Shown here piece by piece: positions 49,714-60,252 of a DNA stretch of 64,000 nucleotides. Numbering within the stretch: position 1 is the stretch's first letter; every line of letters begins with the position of its first letter. The notes beneath the pieces are model-generated. The model was not told the DNA's origin. It did not search any database and was given only the letters and a program-made list of their open reading frames with translations. This DNA comes from Histoplasma ohiense (taxonomy: Eukaryota > Ascomycota > Eurotiomycetes > Onygenales > Ajellomycetaceae), in the NCBI GenBank assembly GCA_017607445.1, contig JAEVHH010000002.1:1302001-1366000 (forward strand). The letters run 5' to 3'. The position numbers and the translations under genes are program-made.

Positions 49714-49746
49714 CGCTAATTGTGCCTGGCGGCCAGACGAGGGGAT
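49714..49746 (-). repeat. piggyBac right terminal inverted repeat
   Basis: Perfect complement of 35904-35936. Three ACGCTAA motifs lie in the 30 bases inside it (about 49687, 49700 and 49713), probable transposase-binding repeats. Followed by AGTT. Confidence 0.95.
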
Positions 49747-49750
49747 AGTT

Positions 49751-50737
49751 CCCTCTCGTTGGCTTCAACACACCATAAACCATCTTCTCAACGTCACACC
49801 ACAACGGAAGTAACTTTATATCCAGCAAATGGCAAACTTCGGCAGCAATCATACCCGCAATACTATTACGTATTCTCCCGATCACACCACCACCCGCCCC
49901 ACATTTTTCAGTCCTGGGAAGACTTGTGAATCAAAAGCCCACATTAGTTACCCCAAACTCTCGGCCCGTGGATGAAATGGTAGGGTTACGGATTGAAGGT
50001 TTGGCTATACCTGGGCGGAAACTTGGAATCACAACAAGAGATTCAAAAGTATTATGATGAACCTGACCTCTACACCTAAGGCGAGGGGTTTTTCTGTATA
50101 TCTTATCTCCCAAATTGATCTCCTATTTGCAGTTTCCGTAATTTATCAAACTCTTAATTCTAACTCAAATCCACCCTAACCCTGTGTGGAAGAGGACAAC
50201 TTTCGAACATCGCCATCGCCATATCATCCTCGGAGGAGTCAGCGGATAAAGTGATTACCGCACTCTGATATCGGATACGGTGAAGGCCGTCACAATTTGT
50301 TTTTATCTTCTAAGGGAGGATACCCCGTAGTCGTCTCTGATGGCTTGAGTATAAACGCATCATTTGCTCAATAGACATTATTGGAGAGATCATCACGAGT
50401 AGACAGAAAAACTACTGGGCACTTGATGTGCAAGCCAAAAGGTTTATGTGTACAAATAGGGAGGACTATCATACAGTCTTAAGCAAGTGGAGCTGAAAAT
50501 AAGAGGAGATTATTTACAGTACTTCATAGGTTGGTAAGAGGGGAAGAATAGCAGCGCATAGAATTGTGATTTTTCCCTTTTCCCTTTTCCCTATTTCCTT
50601 TCTCCTTTCTGTCCCCTTACTCTAGAATTTCCAGTTCTTGAGAATTTGTAACTGGAGCGGCTGTCAAGGGTATCTTCTAAATGGACTAATACAACAAAGG
50701 AGGACGATTTTCCTAGGTCATAATGCGTAAAGAGGGG
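49751..50737. other. Transition from transposon block to gene-bearing DNA; no gene seen
   Basis: Base composition and CpG return to normal immediately right of the piggyBac element. I see no convincing frame: the short open stretches on both strands lack domain patterns. A pyrimidine-rich run with CCCTTTT repeats occupies about 50570-50612. The right part probably contains the 3' flank of the sterol acyltransferase gene. Confidence 0.6.
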
Positions 50738-52777
50738 CTAGCAATTGCTAGTAAATTCGTTGAGGGTATCTAAACGAGGACGTAAAGTGCGCACATCTAA
50801 TAGAGCAGTCAGCACATTATTCGTCCAGCAAAAAAAACCTCGCCCAAGGAGCTGACGTACAAGGGAAAGCCCAATAATCATTGAAATCCAAAAACAAACG
50901 TTCTAACGGTTGACTCAGAAGTTAGCAGCTGGGTTGCTTACTGGTGGCGTTTTGCTTGTTCCAGAAAAGCTAGGATCAACTACTCACATTGAGAACCTTT
51001 CGCCCCTTGACAAACTTTGAACGCTGCACGGCAACAATGGGTAGCTGCATCATCATGGCAAGAAAGCCATAGCCCCTGATTTTCTTGGTGATACAGCTCA
51101 TTACCAACTCATGTCCAATGGAGCTCACCAAGAACGTAATGAACATCGCCTCAGAGTTGGAAAAGCGAGTCAAAGATGAAAAATAAACGTGGCGCCGGAG
51201 GAAATGATGAACCGGGATATTCCACTCTCTGGAGAACTCCAGCCTATTGAACGTAGAAGTTAGCATATTGGAAAACGCAATGGTATGTCGTAGAGGTATA
51301 AGAGGCGTCCGTACCAATCGCAGGAATTCCACCAGTCAGCGTAAAATTTGCGGTCCGCAAAGCGGGTGATTTCCGCAAAGGCATTTAGCGTATATTCGAA
51401 AATGACAAGAAACACCAACAGGAATGTTATCATAAAGGGCAATAACAGCATGCTAATAGTTTCTGCAAGGACTAAAGCCTTCTCAAAGCCGCTGCTCAGG
51501 TCCTGCAGTCTGACCGCAGATTCGTCTAGAACTGGAACGATGAACTCTTCGCTAACATGTGTAAGTAAGAAAATACAGCCAAAAACGGCCAAAGTCTTAA
51601 AAAACACCTCCATCCACCGGATTTTTTCCGTTCGAGGGTATTCTAATTCATAGCATAGCGTAGGGCAGAGCAGATAATCCACATAATTGTGCAAAGTTAG
51701 ATTTTGCGGGTATGAAACCTGACCGAGAGGAGATGTTAACTCCGTTGCAAGGTCCGAGCGGAGTTTAGAAATCGATCGCTGGGATTCACCCTCCTTTCCG
51801 TTATCTAGCTCCGTATTCTCTTCCATTGGTCGACTCTCAAATCGTGGATACCGAACGGCTGCAGATAGTGAATTGGCTTCTGGTTTATCCAGAGAGGATA
51901 AGCGATGCTCTGTCTCGCTCAAATGTCCGTTGTAGAAGGCGTAGGAATGCATTTTCATCAAAAGAGTTAGTGTGTGTAAAATGAAAAATACCTGGGAAGT
52001 CCAAGTCCAACGAAGTATGAACGGCAAGCTGGAGAGGAAGAAAATATGTCAGCGATTACCCTTCCCACAAAGTAATGCAATAAATAAGACACATACGCTA
52101 CCCATAAAGCGAGCCACGCGGCTTGAAAGCAACTCTGAAATATCATTCCTCCGTTTGACCATCTTAGCCAGCCCTCACTTTTTCTAATTTTTAAATGGAG
52201 CGGGAGAGACAGTGCAGTGCTCGAAACCATAGCAAGGTCACACAGACCCAGCTGCCAAACATTCGCCGATAGCAACAACCACACTTGTACCCGCAATGGA
52301 TAACCGGTGTCTTTTATATTCCGTACAACCGTGGTCATGACCATGATAAACAAACTGACCCAAAATAGAGAAAAGAAACCGCGGAAATCTCGATAATCGC
52401 TGTCAGGGTCGAAATGAGATACTCTAGGTTTGTAATCGATTGAGTAGAACAATCTTCGTTTCGCCTGGGCTCGTATCTGCTTCCTTGCGCATGATATCGA
52501 TTGTACTGATGGGGGTGCGTCTTCCGGAATAGGGGTGGATCGGCCACTTTCGGGGACGGTTAGCTGCTTCCAGTTACAGGATATACAGGATACCGGCGGC
52601 TGGGGATTAAGATTAAGGAGGTCAGGCTATTTTTCTATACCTTGATAAATCAAATGATAGCCTATCTGCGCTGGCAGAGGTTGAGAGGCAATGGTCTTCG
52701 CTCTGGCGTTTTGGCAGCATTGCGCGTGGCCGCAGGACGCTGGCTCCAGCAACCCCGTTAACATGTACAGATGACAT
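50738..52777 (-). CDS. ARE2: Sterol O-acyltransferase (ACAT/ARE type, MBOAT family)
   Basis: Makes steryl esters from sterols and acyl-CoA in the ER membrane. Five exons on the minus strand: 52641-52777, 52060-52546, 51315-51991, 50988-51243, 50738-50902; introns of 94, 68, 71 and 85 bp, three with CTAAC-like branch sites. Phases join exactly to 573 residues, within the family range. Visible signatures: LLMKMHSYAFYN; ELEYPRTEKIRW; FYADWWN (about residue 425-431); and the catalytic His in SSIGHELV (about 477), followed by the last membrane helices. Several hydrophobic segments fit a multi-pass protein. The first intron uses GAAAG as acceptor, and the ATG (MSSVHVNG) and last exon are predictions. 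No damaging mutation is seen although the transposon block is only 1 kb away. ARE1 and ARE2 cannot be told apart from this. Confidence 0.85.
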
Positions 52778-54262
52778 GATGAGAATCGCCAGAGACGCTA
52801 GGATAAAACTCAATTATAAAGAGGAATTGGGCTACAGTGTGATAATCATAGTAGGATAACGATAATATATATACAACGCTGATGAAATTAAACGCTATCT
52901 CAATGCTGGCGGGACGAATAACAATACTCGCATGTTTGGTCCTTTGGGTGGTGCTCCAGGCGAACTTTCCTGGTGATGTCAGCGCACTGGTACGGCCCCA
53001 TGCTGCTTTAGCGCTATCTGGAAGCTATGCGGCACTAGCGTGCAAAATCATCAGCACATAGGGCTGTGAAGGTTCGTTAAAACAGCGACGAGGAACGGCT
53101 TTATCTGCTTTTCAGACTTGGCCATGACACCTTGTTTGTTCTATTGATACTATATCACCTACCGACTCGGATCCCCATGGAAGAAAGCTCTTCTCGATCA
53201 GCGATTAGGCGTGTTACATGCGGAGGACAGCGCGTTGAATCATCTGCTAACAATGAAAACCGGTCAATGCACTCATGAAGTCCCTACAACCACTGTATAT
53301 ATATGGAGAGCCGGCACTGAATTTACAGACGAGAATATCACAACATACAACGAGTTGGAAGATTGTGATCAGGTGCCAGTGACTAGCCTCTGCTCAGGTA
53401 CACTAATGTTATTTCTTTTCATGGCAGTGGGATCCATTTATTTAGCTAAGCCCTTCTAGCATATTCACGAGAGAGGCTGTCCATAACTACCTTGGCCTTT
53501 CAAAGTACGTGCTCCGTTCTCAGGTACTCCACAAAGAACGTGATGCCAGAGCGAACTCATATTCTCCTCGAGAATCGATTTTTCGGCTCCCGGAGCCTAA
53601 GGGTAATGATGAGTCTTGCTCAGTTTTCCCGGGCCATCATTTATCTGCAAATAATTAGAAAGTGCATCAGGTTCAACTAAAAAGCACTTGTGATGCAGAT
53701 AAAGTTCTGCATGTCTCCATCCGGCATGCGTGCCTGTGGGCCCCCAGTCGCAGGGAAATGCGCATGCTCCGTAGATTGTATCAAGATTAAATCTAGGTGA
53801 CCATTGAATATACCGACGGTGTTTTGAAGCAAGGGCACAGAAAGTATATAGAAATTTCCCTGAATATCTCGAATGTAAGGGGCATGGTATTGGCTATTCA
53901 TTCGAAGAAAATATCTCCCCTGTTGGGAGTGTGCTGTAATGATAATATAAACCCCCGGAGCTGTCGATGCCAAGCTTAGATGCCAACGATCGAGGTCACG
54001 TTCAATCAAGGTTCAAATAGAGGAACCCGCTAGACTGTATAAAGTTAGTGTCCATTTTTGACCTAAGCGCGCTGACAACCAACGACACAAGGTGGGCGAA
54101 ATGAATCTGATATATGAAGACTATAAGGACTTGGGCACTCCAACAAACGCTCTCTCGAATCCAGGGAACGGTCGCAAAGCATTCCCGCGATATACAAGCG
54201 CTGGTGCTTCGGGTGACAAGCTACATTTCGCTGTCCCCAATTTTGGGGTCCTTGCGACCACC
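52778..54262. other. Divergent intergenic region; possible decayed secreted-protein gene
   Basis: Shared upstream region of the acyltransferase (-) and gamma-adaptin (+). On the plus strand, 52882-53061 opens MKLNAISMLAGRITILACLVLWVVL, a good signal peptide, but stops after 59 codons. Open stretches follow at 53172-53400 (LGSPWKKALLDQRLGVLHAEDSALNHLL...) and 53447-53661 (SIFTREAVHNYLGLSKYVLRSQVLHKER), in different frames. I could not join them with intron rules, so a pseudogene or a mis-read gene is possible. No family recognised. Confidence 0.4.
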
Positions 54263-57069
54263 ATGAGTTCCCGTATGTCTAAACCCCTCATCCCCGTCGA
54301 CAGTATGTTAAGGCCACTTACTCATATCGATCCTAGTCAAGCAGTTCATTCGAAATGTGCGAGCGGCCAAAACTATCGCTGACGAGCGATCAGTGATCCA
54401 GAAGGAGAGTGCGGCAATTCGGGCCAGCTTCAGGGAAGAAAGTGCGGATTCAAACGTAAGGTATGTGGGGGGGAAGCTTTTCAGATCTCCGGAAGGCCAC
54501 ATTCTCACACAGCATTTACAGGAGAAATAATGTGGCTAAGCTACTCTACCTATTCACGTTGGGTGAACGAACGCACTTCGGCCAGATAGAATGCCTCAAA
54601 CTACTAGCGTCACCTCGTTTCGCCGACAAACGGCTAGGCTATCTGGGAACCATGCTACTTCTCGATGAGAACCAGGAGGTCCTGACATTGGTCACGAATT
54701 CTCTAAAAAAGTCAGCCTCACATATGAATCCCCCCCCCTTCAAATAAGCACTTTGCTCATTTTGTCGCGTAGTGATTTGAACAACTCGAATCAATATGTC
54801 GTCGGTTTAGCACTCTGTACGTTGGGGAACATCGCCTCTGTCGAAATGTCGAGGGACCTATTTCCCGAAGTAGAGTCGCTCATATCCACTGCGAATCCCT
54901 ATATCCGCAGAAAAGCTGCCCTTTGTGCTATGCGTATATGTCGAAAAGTCCCCGATCTCCAGGAACATTTCATAGATAAATCCAAGGCGCTTCTGTCGGA
55001 TCGGAACCATGGAGTCTTACTATGTGGCCTCACTCTCGCGATCGAGTTCTGTGAAGATGACGACGCAGAAGGCGGGCATGAGGTTATTGAAAAATACCTT
55101 CCACTGGTGCCTGGACTCGTGAGAGTGTTGAAAAGCCTTACGACATCTGGATATGCTCCAGAGCATGACGTGTCAGGCATTACCGACCCATTCCTGCAGG
55201 TAAAGATACTTCGGTTCCTGAGAGTCCTCGGCAGGGGTGATGCGGCGACAAGCGAATTAATCAATGACATCCTTGCCCAAGTCGCTACTAACACGGAGTC
55301 CTCTAAAAATGTGGGCAACTCCATTCTCTACGAGGCTGTCTTGACAATTCTCGATATAGAAGCAGACTCTGGTCTTCGGGTGCTAGGAGTCAACATCCTT
55401 GGCAAATTCTTAGCTAATAAGGATAACAATATTCGATATGTAGCACTCAACACTCTCATCAAGGTGGTAGCTGTTGAGCCAAACGCTGTCCAAAGACACC
55501 GAAATACCATCCTAGAGTGTTTGCGGGACGCCGATATTAGTATACGAAGACGTGCTCTGGATCTTAGCTTTACGCTAATCAACGAAGGAAATGTCAGAGT
55601 GCTTGTCAGAGAGCTCCTGGCTTTCCTTGAAGTCGCTGATAATGAGTTCAAGCCGGTCATGACAACCCAAATTGGAATAGCTGCGGATCGGTTTGCCCCC
55701 AACAAGAGATGGCATGTTGACACTATGCTTCGAGTCCTAAAACTTGCAGGCAATTATGTCAAGGAGCAGATTTTGTCATCTTTTGTCCGCCTGATTGCAA
55801 CAACTCCCGAACTCCAAACATATTCCGTACAAAAACTCTATGCTAGTTTAAAAGAAGATATCTCGCAAGAAGCCTTAACTTTAGCTGCTTCCTGGGTTAT
55901 AGGCGAGTATGGAGATGCTCTTCTCCGTGGTGGCCAGTACGAGGAGGAAGAACTAGTGAAGGAAGTGAAGGAAAGTGATATAGTGGACCTTTTTACCAAT
56001 ATACTTAATAGCACCTATGCTACCCAAACAGTGACAGAATACATTATAACGTCTGCAATGAAATTATCGACAAGACTCTCCGAACCCGCGCAGATCGAAC
56101 GTATTCGACGTCTCCTTAGCAGTAGATCTGCAGATTTGAGTGTCGAAATCCAACAAAGGGCTGTGGAGTACACCAATCTGTTTGGGTACGACCAAATAAG
56201 GCGTGGCGTATTAGAGAAGATGCCCCCACCTGAAATCCGCGAAGAGCAGAGAGTCCTAGGAGAAGCAACCAACAAAAGGCAAAGCAGATTGCTGAGAGAC
56301 AAATCAAAAAAGCCAACCAAACCATCAGAGCAGGATTTATTGCTTGACCTTATGGGTGGCTCCGACGATAACTCTGCCAACATCATTGACAATGCTGGTG
56401 GATCCCAGAACACAGCTGACCTGTTGGCTGATATTTTGGGCGGCGACTCTATTTCCGCTACCACATCTAGCCAATTTCAGCCTTCGTCCTCCAAGCCGTC
56501 TAATGTAAGCGGTATCATGGATCTTTTTGGTTCAAACGGCACATCCCCGGCACCCCAAGCGCCACAGTCTTCTACATCGCCAATGGGACCTCTAGGAGAG
56601 CTTAATTCCCCTCCTGTTCAGACACCTTCCCCAAGCTCCGTGCCCCCCGGCCACACCGTATTTGAGAAGAATGATCTGCTGTTGACACTGCAAATTCAGC
56701 GGAGTGACTCTGGTGCCCAAATATTGGCTCGATTCCGTAATACATCTACTTTCGATCGCTTTTCCAGTGTGGGATTACAAGTGGCTGTTCCTAAATCTCA
56801 AAAACTTCAGCTCAATGCCATCAACAAAGCTAACCTGGAAAGGGGACAGGAAGGCGTCCAAGGAATGAAAGTCTCTGCTATCAATGGGGTATGCTTTCCT
56901 TTTCCGTTTTCTCTCTTTTTTGCTGGACTCTGATCGACGGCTAACAAAAACCGATGTTCTTGAGCAACTGCAGCCCCTAGAAGGGAAACTTCGACTCCGC
57001 CTCCGAATTACCTACTCCAAGAATGGGGCACCTCCAGTTACCGAACAGTTGGCTTGGTCCGAACCTTGA
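54263..57069 (+). CDS. APL4: AP-1 clathrin adaptor gamma subunit (gamma-adaptin)
   Basis: Large subunit of the AP-1 complex that recruits clathrin and cargo at the trans-Golgi and endosomes. Five exons: 54263-54272, 54337-54460, 54522-54710, 54773-56888, 56974-57069; introns of 64, 61, 62 and 85 bp. Phases join exactly to 844 residues, normal for the family. The N-terminal adaptin trunk of helical repeats begins MSSLKQFIRNVRAAKTIADE, then LLYLFTLGERTHFGQIECLKLL and GYLGTMLLLDE, to about residue 590. A disordered hinge follows with clathrin-box-like LLDLM (about 630) and acidic LLADILGGD. The C-terminal ear domain starts near residue 735 (VFEKNDLLLTLQIQ...). The first coding exon is only 10 bases. 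The hinge and ear fit a working gene; no stops. Confidence 0.95.
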
Positions 57070-58320
57070 GAATAGGCAACCAGGCTGGCGATGTTGGTCT
57101 AGCCTTCTACCTTGAACTAACCTCCTTGATCTTCTTCTCCCCATGTCTCGCAACAGCCTATCGTCAATATTTTGGGTAGGCTGTAATAGCTAGGCTCACA
57201 AGAATAAATGATAGCACATTCAAAACCCTCAATGAAATTCAATTACACTATTTACTGCCATTTCTCATATTACTCCTCTCATCTCCATTTGACTGTTACT
57301 CTCTTTTCTAACATCCAGCTATCAACCCTCAAGACATTCCTGTCACAAGTGTGCCCTCTCCTTTTATGCTCATACGGCTGACGTTCTTTTAACTTGCTGC
57401 CCAAATGTGGTGAGGTTTTCATCATCTCTGTCATTGATAGACAGATAGAAGATAGAATCATTCTTCCACACACTCATGGCCAGCTTTCTACCAACCCACA
57501 TCACCAAAATGATGTCAAAATTAACATTGTCGGCACTCAACAGCATAGGTCCGCGCGGCGATTTTGGCTTTCACCCTACACCAAGCCGTCCAATCACGGC
57601 TGCCCTACAATGCTTTGTACTCCAGATGGTTGCACTTTCCCTCCCTGTTCGTGTCCTCTCTCTATGATTCCTTCCTCCTTTATCGTCTCTGTTAGATGTC
57701 GACAATCTTGGGGGCTGTAAGAGCCTCAACTGGCGGCGTGGCTGTTAACCTTGGAGCCCCTATTTCTCTACTTTCTCGCCCCAACCCAGATTTCAGGGAA
57801 GGAGGTGCAACAATGATTCAAACACCAATGGGCCAAACTCACTGACGCGTTTAAAATTTGCGTCATTTTTATTTAGATATACTTTTGGGATTTCTGAGTT
57901 ACCACTGGAAGGTGAGTTCGGTGGCACATTCTCCTTATTTAGCAGCGTCAGTTCCTCTCCTTTCCTTCTTTCATTTTCTTTCTCACCACCACTCGTTTTA
58001 CCTCGATAACCTGGGGGGATAATATTCCATACAAGTGTACCATCGCCGCTCCTGATAACGAAAAGCGTTTGCATCTTCACTACCATTTTGTTTACTATAT
58101 ACATATTGCCGATACGTATATATACATAAACGAAAAGAAAATAGAAAAAGGAACCCAATTGTCGTAAGTAACCCTTCGACTTTTCGACTTCACTGTTCTT
58201 CTTGGTATTTGTTTACAACAGCTGCTACACCCCATCGCCCCTTCTGTCTTTTTCCGGCCGCTATTCCTGGGATGTAGATATTCACGAGTATCACAAATAC
58301 AGTATCTTTTCTAGCCCATC
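57070..58320. other. Intergenic region between APL4 and the next gene
   Basis: 3' flank of gamma-adaptin and the promoter of the gene at 58321. Open stretches here lack domain pattern or codon bias. A minus-strand frame at 57793-58158 (121 codons, with NKENVPPN) has no strong support. The last 150 bases are CT-rich, typical of a fungal leader. Confidence 0.6.
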
Positions 58321-59091
58321 ATGTCGGGACCCGCATTTGAGCCAATCCCGCGTCCGTCATCCACCGACACTTTAATCGATCCTAGCGGAGATCACTTGAC
58401 AGAGGAAGAGGGCCATGCTGTTTTGGCCCTTTTGAAGCTTTCTGGCCGCAGCCCTCTCGAAATGAGAACAGCGGAAATTCAGCTTAGCTGGCACTACGGC
58501 TACCCCGTTGCACCCTTACCGGCCGTTTTACCTACACCCATTGTGTATTATCCTTACAGCTTCAATCCTGTCAACCCTGGAGCGCCTCCCCCTTTGAATA
58601 CTTCTGAAGATTTTGAGGACTTCACGGACTCTAGTCTGAGTGATGTTAGCTCAGTCTTAGAGGAATATGGTTTCTCCACGACCCCGCCACAGTCTCCCGG
58701 AACTGCTTTTGCAACAAATATATATCTGGGGTTGCGCAACATACCCAATTACGCACTGGAAAGCACACTTCCAGAAAGCTATTCCTCAATCACGGAAATG
58801 GAGTATTCCTCCCTGGATTCTCTTTCAGATGACGGAACATCCAAGATCTCTACCCTTGACGAAATTGGCACCACTCTAAATGGCCCGACCAAGGACGTGA
58901 GAATGACAGAGTTTTCGCCAAAAATTACAAGCTCGTCTCGTGGAGCCCGGGCTAGGGCCAACACACAAAAACCAGCTGGCACACTCAAAGCGCAGTCAGC
59001 CCAGCAACAAAGCAGACGGTCTACACGACAACGGAAGGACAGTCTACGTTTGATTGAGGCTAAAGAGTCTGAAAAGCTGCAAGGTTCCTGA
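58321..59091 (+). CDS. Unrecognised 256-residue protein
   Basis: Single open frame from MSGPAFEPIPRPSSTDTLIDPSG to a TGA at 59089-59091. The N-terminal 80 residues look ordered: LTEEEGHAVLALLKLSGRSPLEMRTAEIQLSWHYGYPV, a probable pair of helices. The rest is low in complexity: proline- and tyrosine-rich (PTPIVYYPYSFNPVNPGAPPP), then acidic/serine-rich, then a basic C terminus (RRSTRQRKDSLRL) that could be a nuclear signal. I do not recognise a family. A likely intron GTAAGA...CTGCAG at 59134-59202 falls after the stop, so it would be in the 3' untranslated region. The normal base composition and long frame support a real gene. Confidence 0.75.
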   Translation: MSGPAFEPIPRPSSTDTLIDPSGDHLTEEEGHAVLALLKLSGRSPLEMRTAEIQLSWHYGYPVAPLPAVLPTPIVYYPYSFNPVNPGAPPPLNTSEDFEDFTDSSLSDVSSVLEEYGFSTTPPQSPGTAFATNIYLGLRNIPNYALESTLPESYSSITEMEYSSLDSLSDDGTSKISTLDEIGTTLNGPTKDVRMTEFSPKITSSSRGARARANTQKPAGTLKAQSAQQQSRRSTRQRKDSLRLIEAKESEKLQGS

Positions 59092-60064
59092 GAGCTTTAC
59101 TGGAGCACCAAGATTGTAACGAGCAGCAAAATTGGTAAGAATAACATTTGTTAAATTCCCCCTTCGCGCACTACATTAACTTGACTTTTGCGCTTGCTGC
59201 AGATAATATTATACTGATTTGATCACCCGCCCAAGTACTTGAGACGCCTCAGGGCCTTTGTTTCTGTCATCCATTATTCTGTTTTCCCTTTAAATGTGTA
59301 TTTTATAAGTTTTTGATATTTTTTACTCAACTACCATCTTGTGCATATACATTTCTAAATATATTTTTTTGTTCCTATCGTTGATACTTCACCGTTATGA
59401 CGTCATTTACGAATCTCCCGTTTTGGAACTTTATTAAATGATGGTCGCCAAACTCCCAACTATTCCATTCTTATTATGCGATTTTGCTTCTATACACAGG
59501 TATCTGGTGCTTTTTCTTTCATTTTCTAATTTAAACGACTTTTTTTTTGGTTTCTCCAGTCTATATCACACATTATTAGCCCATATTATGTGTGGTCTCA
59601 ATGTTTTCACCTGTTGCCTGTCACAACCTACTATTTTGCTTCTTCAACTTTGTATAACATTTTCAACCTATATGCTGGATACTTTTTCTATACTCTGATC
59701 TCTTCCCTTTAGTTCCTCCCGCGTATTGCTTTCAACTTTCTCATTAATTTATCCTCCCGAAATTCCAAAAGGGATGCATCAGATGCCACAACCTTCTTTG
59801 TAAGGCGCCTCCCACGTTTAATCCAAGGCACATGGGATGACTCCATTATCGAGTGGATGCCTGGATGTTTCATTACAGAGAGAGCTGAAAAATTACTCTA
59901 TCAGTTACCTTTAGAAGACAAACTGTTTACGGAGGACGCTACCAAAAGTATTGCGCCGGCAAAAAGACAACTAGACAGCACTTAGCGGAAATTCACACTG
60001 TATTTTATACTGAATGTTCAGTTCTTGATTGTTCCATTGTATGATCCTATTCTCATCCACCGCC

Positions 60065-60210
60065 ATTCAATATGTAATCTATCTGCCTATCAATCCAATC
60101 CGCCTCTCATTCAACATGTAATCCATCTGCCAATCTATCTTCCGTTCAATGTGTAATCTGGCTGTCAATCTGGCTCCCATTTAACATGGTATCCACCTGC
60201 CACCCACCAC
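60065..60210 (+). repeat. Degenerate ~35 bp tandem repeat
   Basis: Four imperfect units beginning TTCAATATGTAATCTATCTG, TTCAACATGTAATCCATCTG, TTCAATGTGTAATCTGGCTG and TTTAACATGGTATCCACCTG; the first unit is longer than the rest. Confidence 0.8.
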
Positions 60211-60230
60211 ATAGCCAGATGAGTATTCTA

Positions 60231-60252
60231 TTAGGGTTAATCCTAACCCTAA
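60231..60252. repeat. Telomere-like palindrome
   Basis: TTAGGGTTA, four bases, then TAACCCTAA: two facing copies of the TTAGGG telomere unit with a short centre. It could bind telomere-repeat factors or be a chance or ancient break-repair trace. Confidence 0.7.

Larger units (their letters stand above)
35904..49746 (+). mobile_element. piggyBac-like DNA transposon split by two retroelements
   Basis: Perfect 33 bp terminal inverted repeats lie at 35904-35936 and 49714-49746, flanked by AGTT on both sides (35900-35903 / 49747-49750). Removing P and Q with one target copy each leaves 2225 bp, a normal size for the family, with one 617-codon transposase frame. Dead: about eight in-frame stops plus the two insertions. 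The element lies in the flank of the pogo-like remnant. Confidence 0.92.

Noticed and set aside
49951..50113. Short minus-strand frame (60 codons) right of the piggyBac element
   Set aside because: No homology pattern, no plausible start context or splice partners.
53677..54009. Minus-strand 110-codon frame
   Set aside because: It opens with TTG, has no ATG and no family pattern.
54899..56464. Four minus-strand frames of 69-149 codons under gamma-adaptin
   Set aside because: They lie opposite a conserved coding exon and have no recognisable pattern.
57793..58158. Minus-strand 121-codon frame with an NKENVPPN stretch
   Set aside because: It lies in the promoter/leader of the 58321 gene, begins in AT-rich sequence and shows no domain; too weak to call a gene.
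59438..59698. 86-codon hydrophobic frame
   Set aside because: It lies in an AT/T-rich 3' region; hydrophobic residues follow from T-rich codons.
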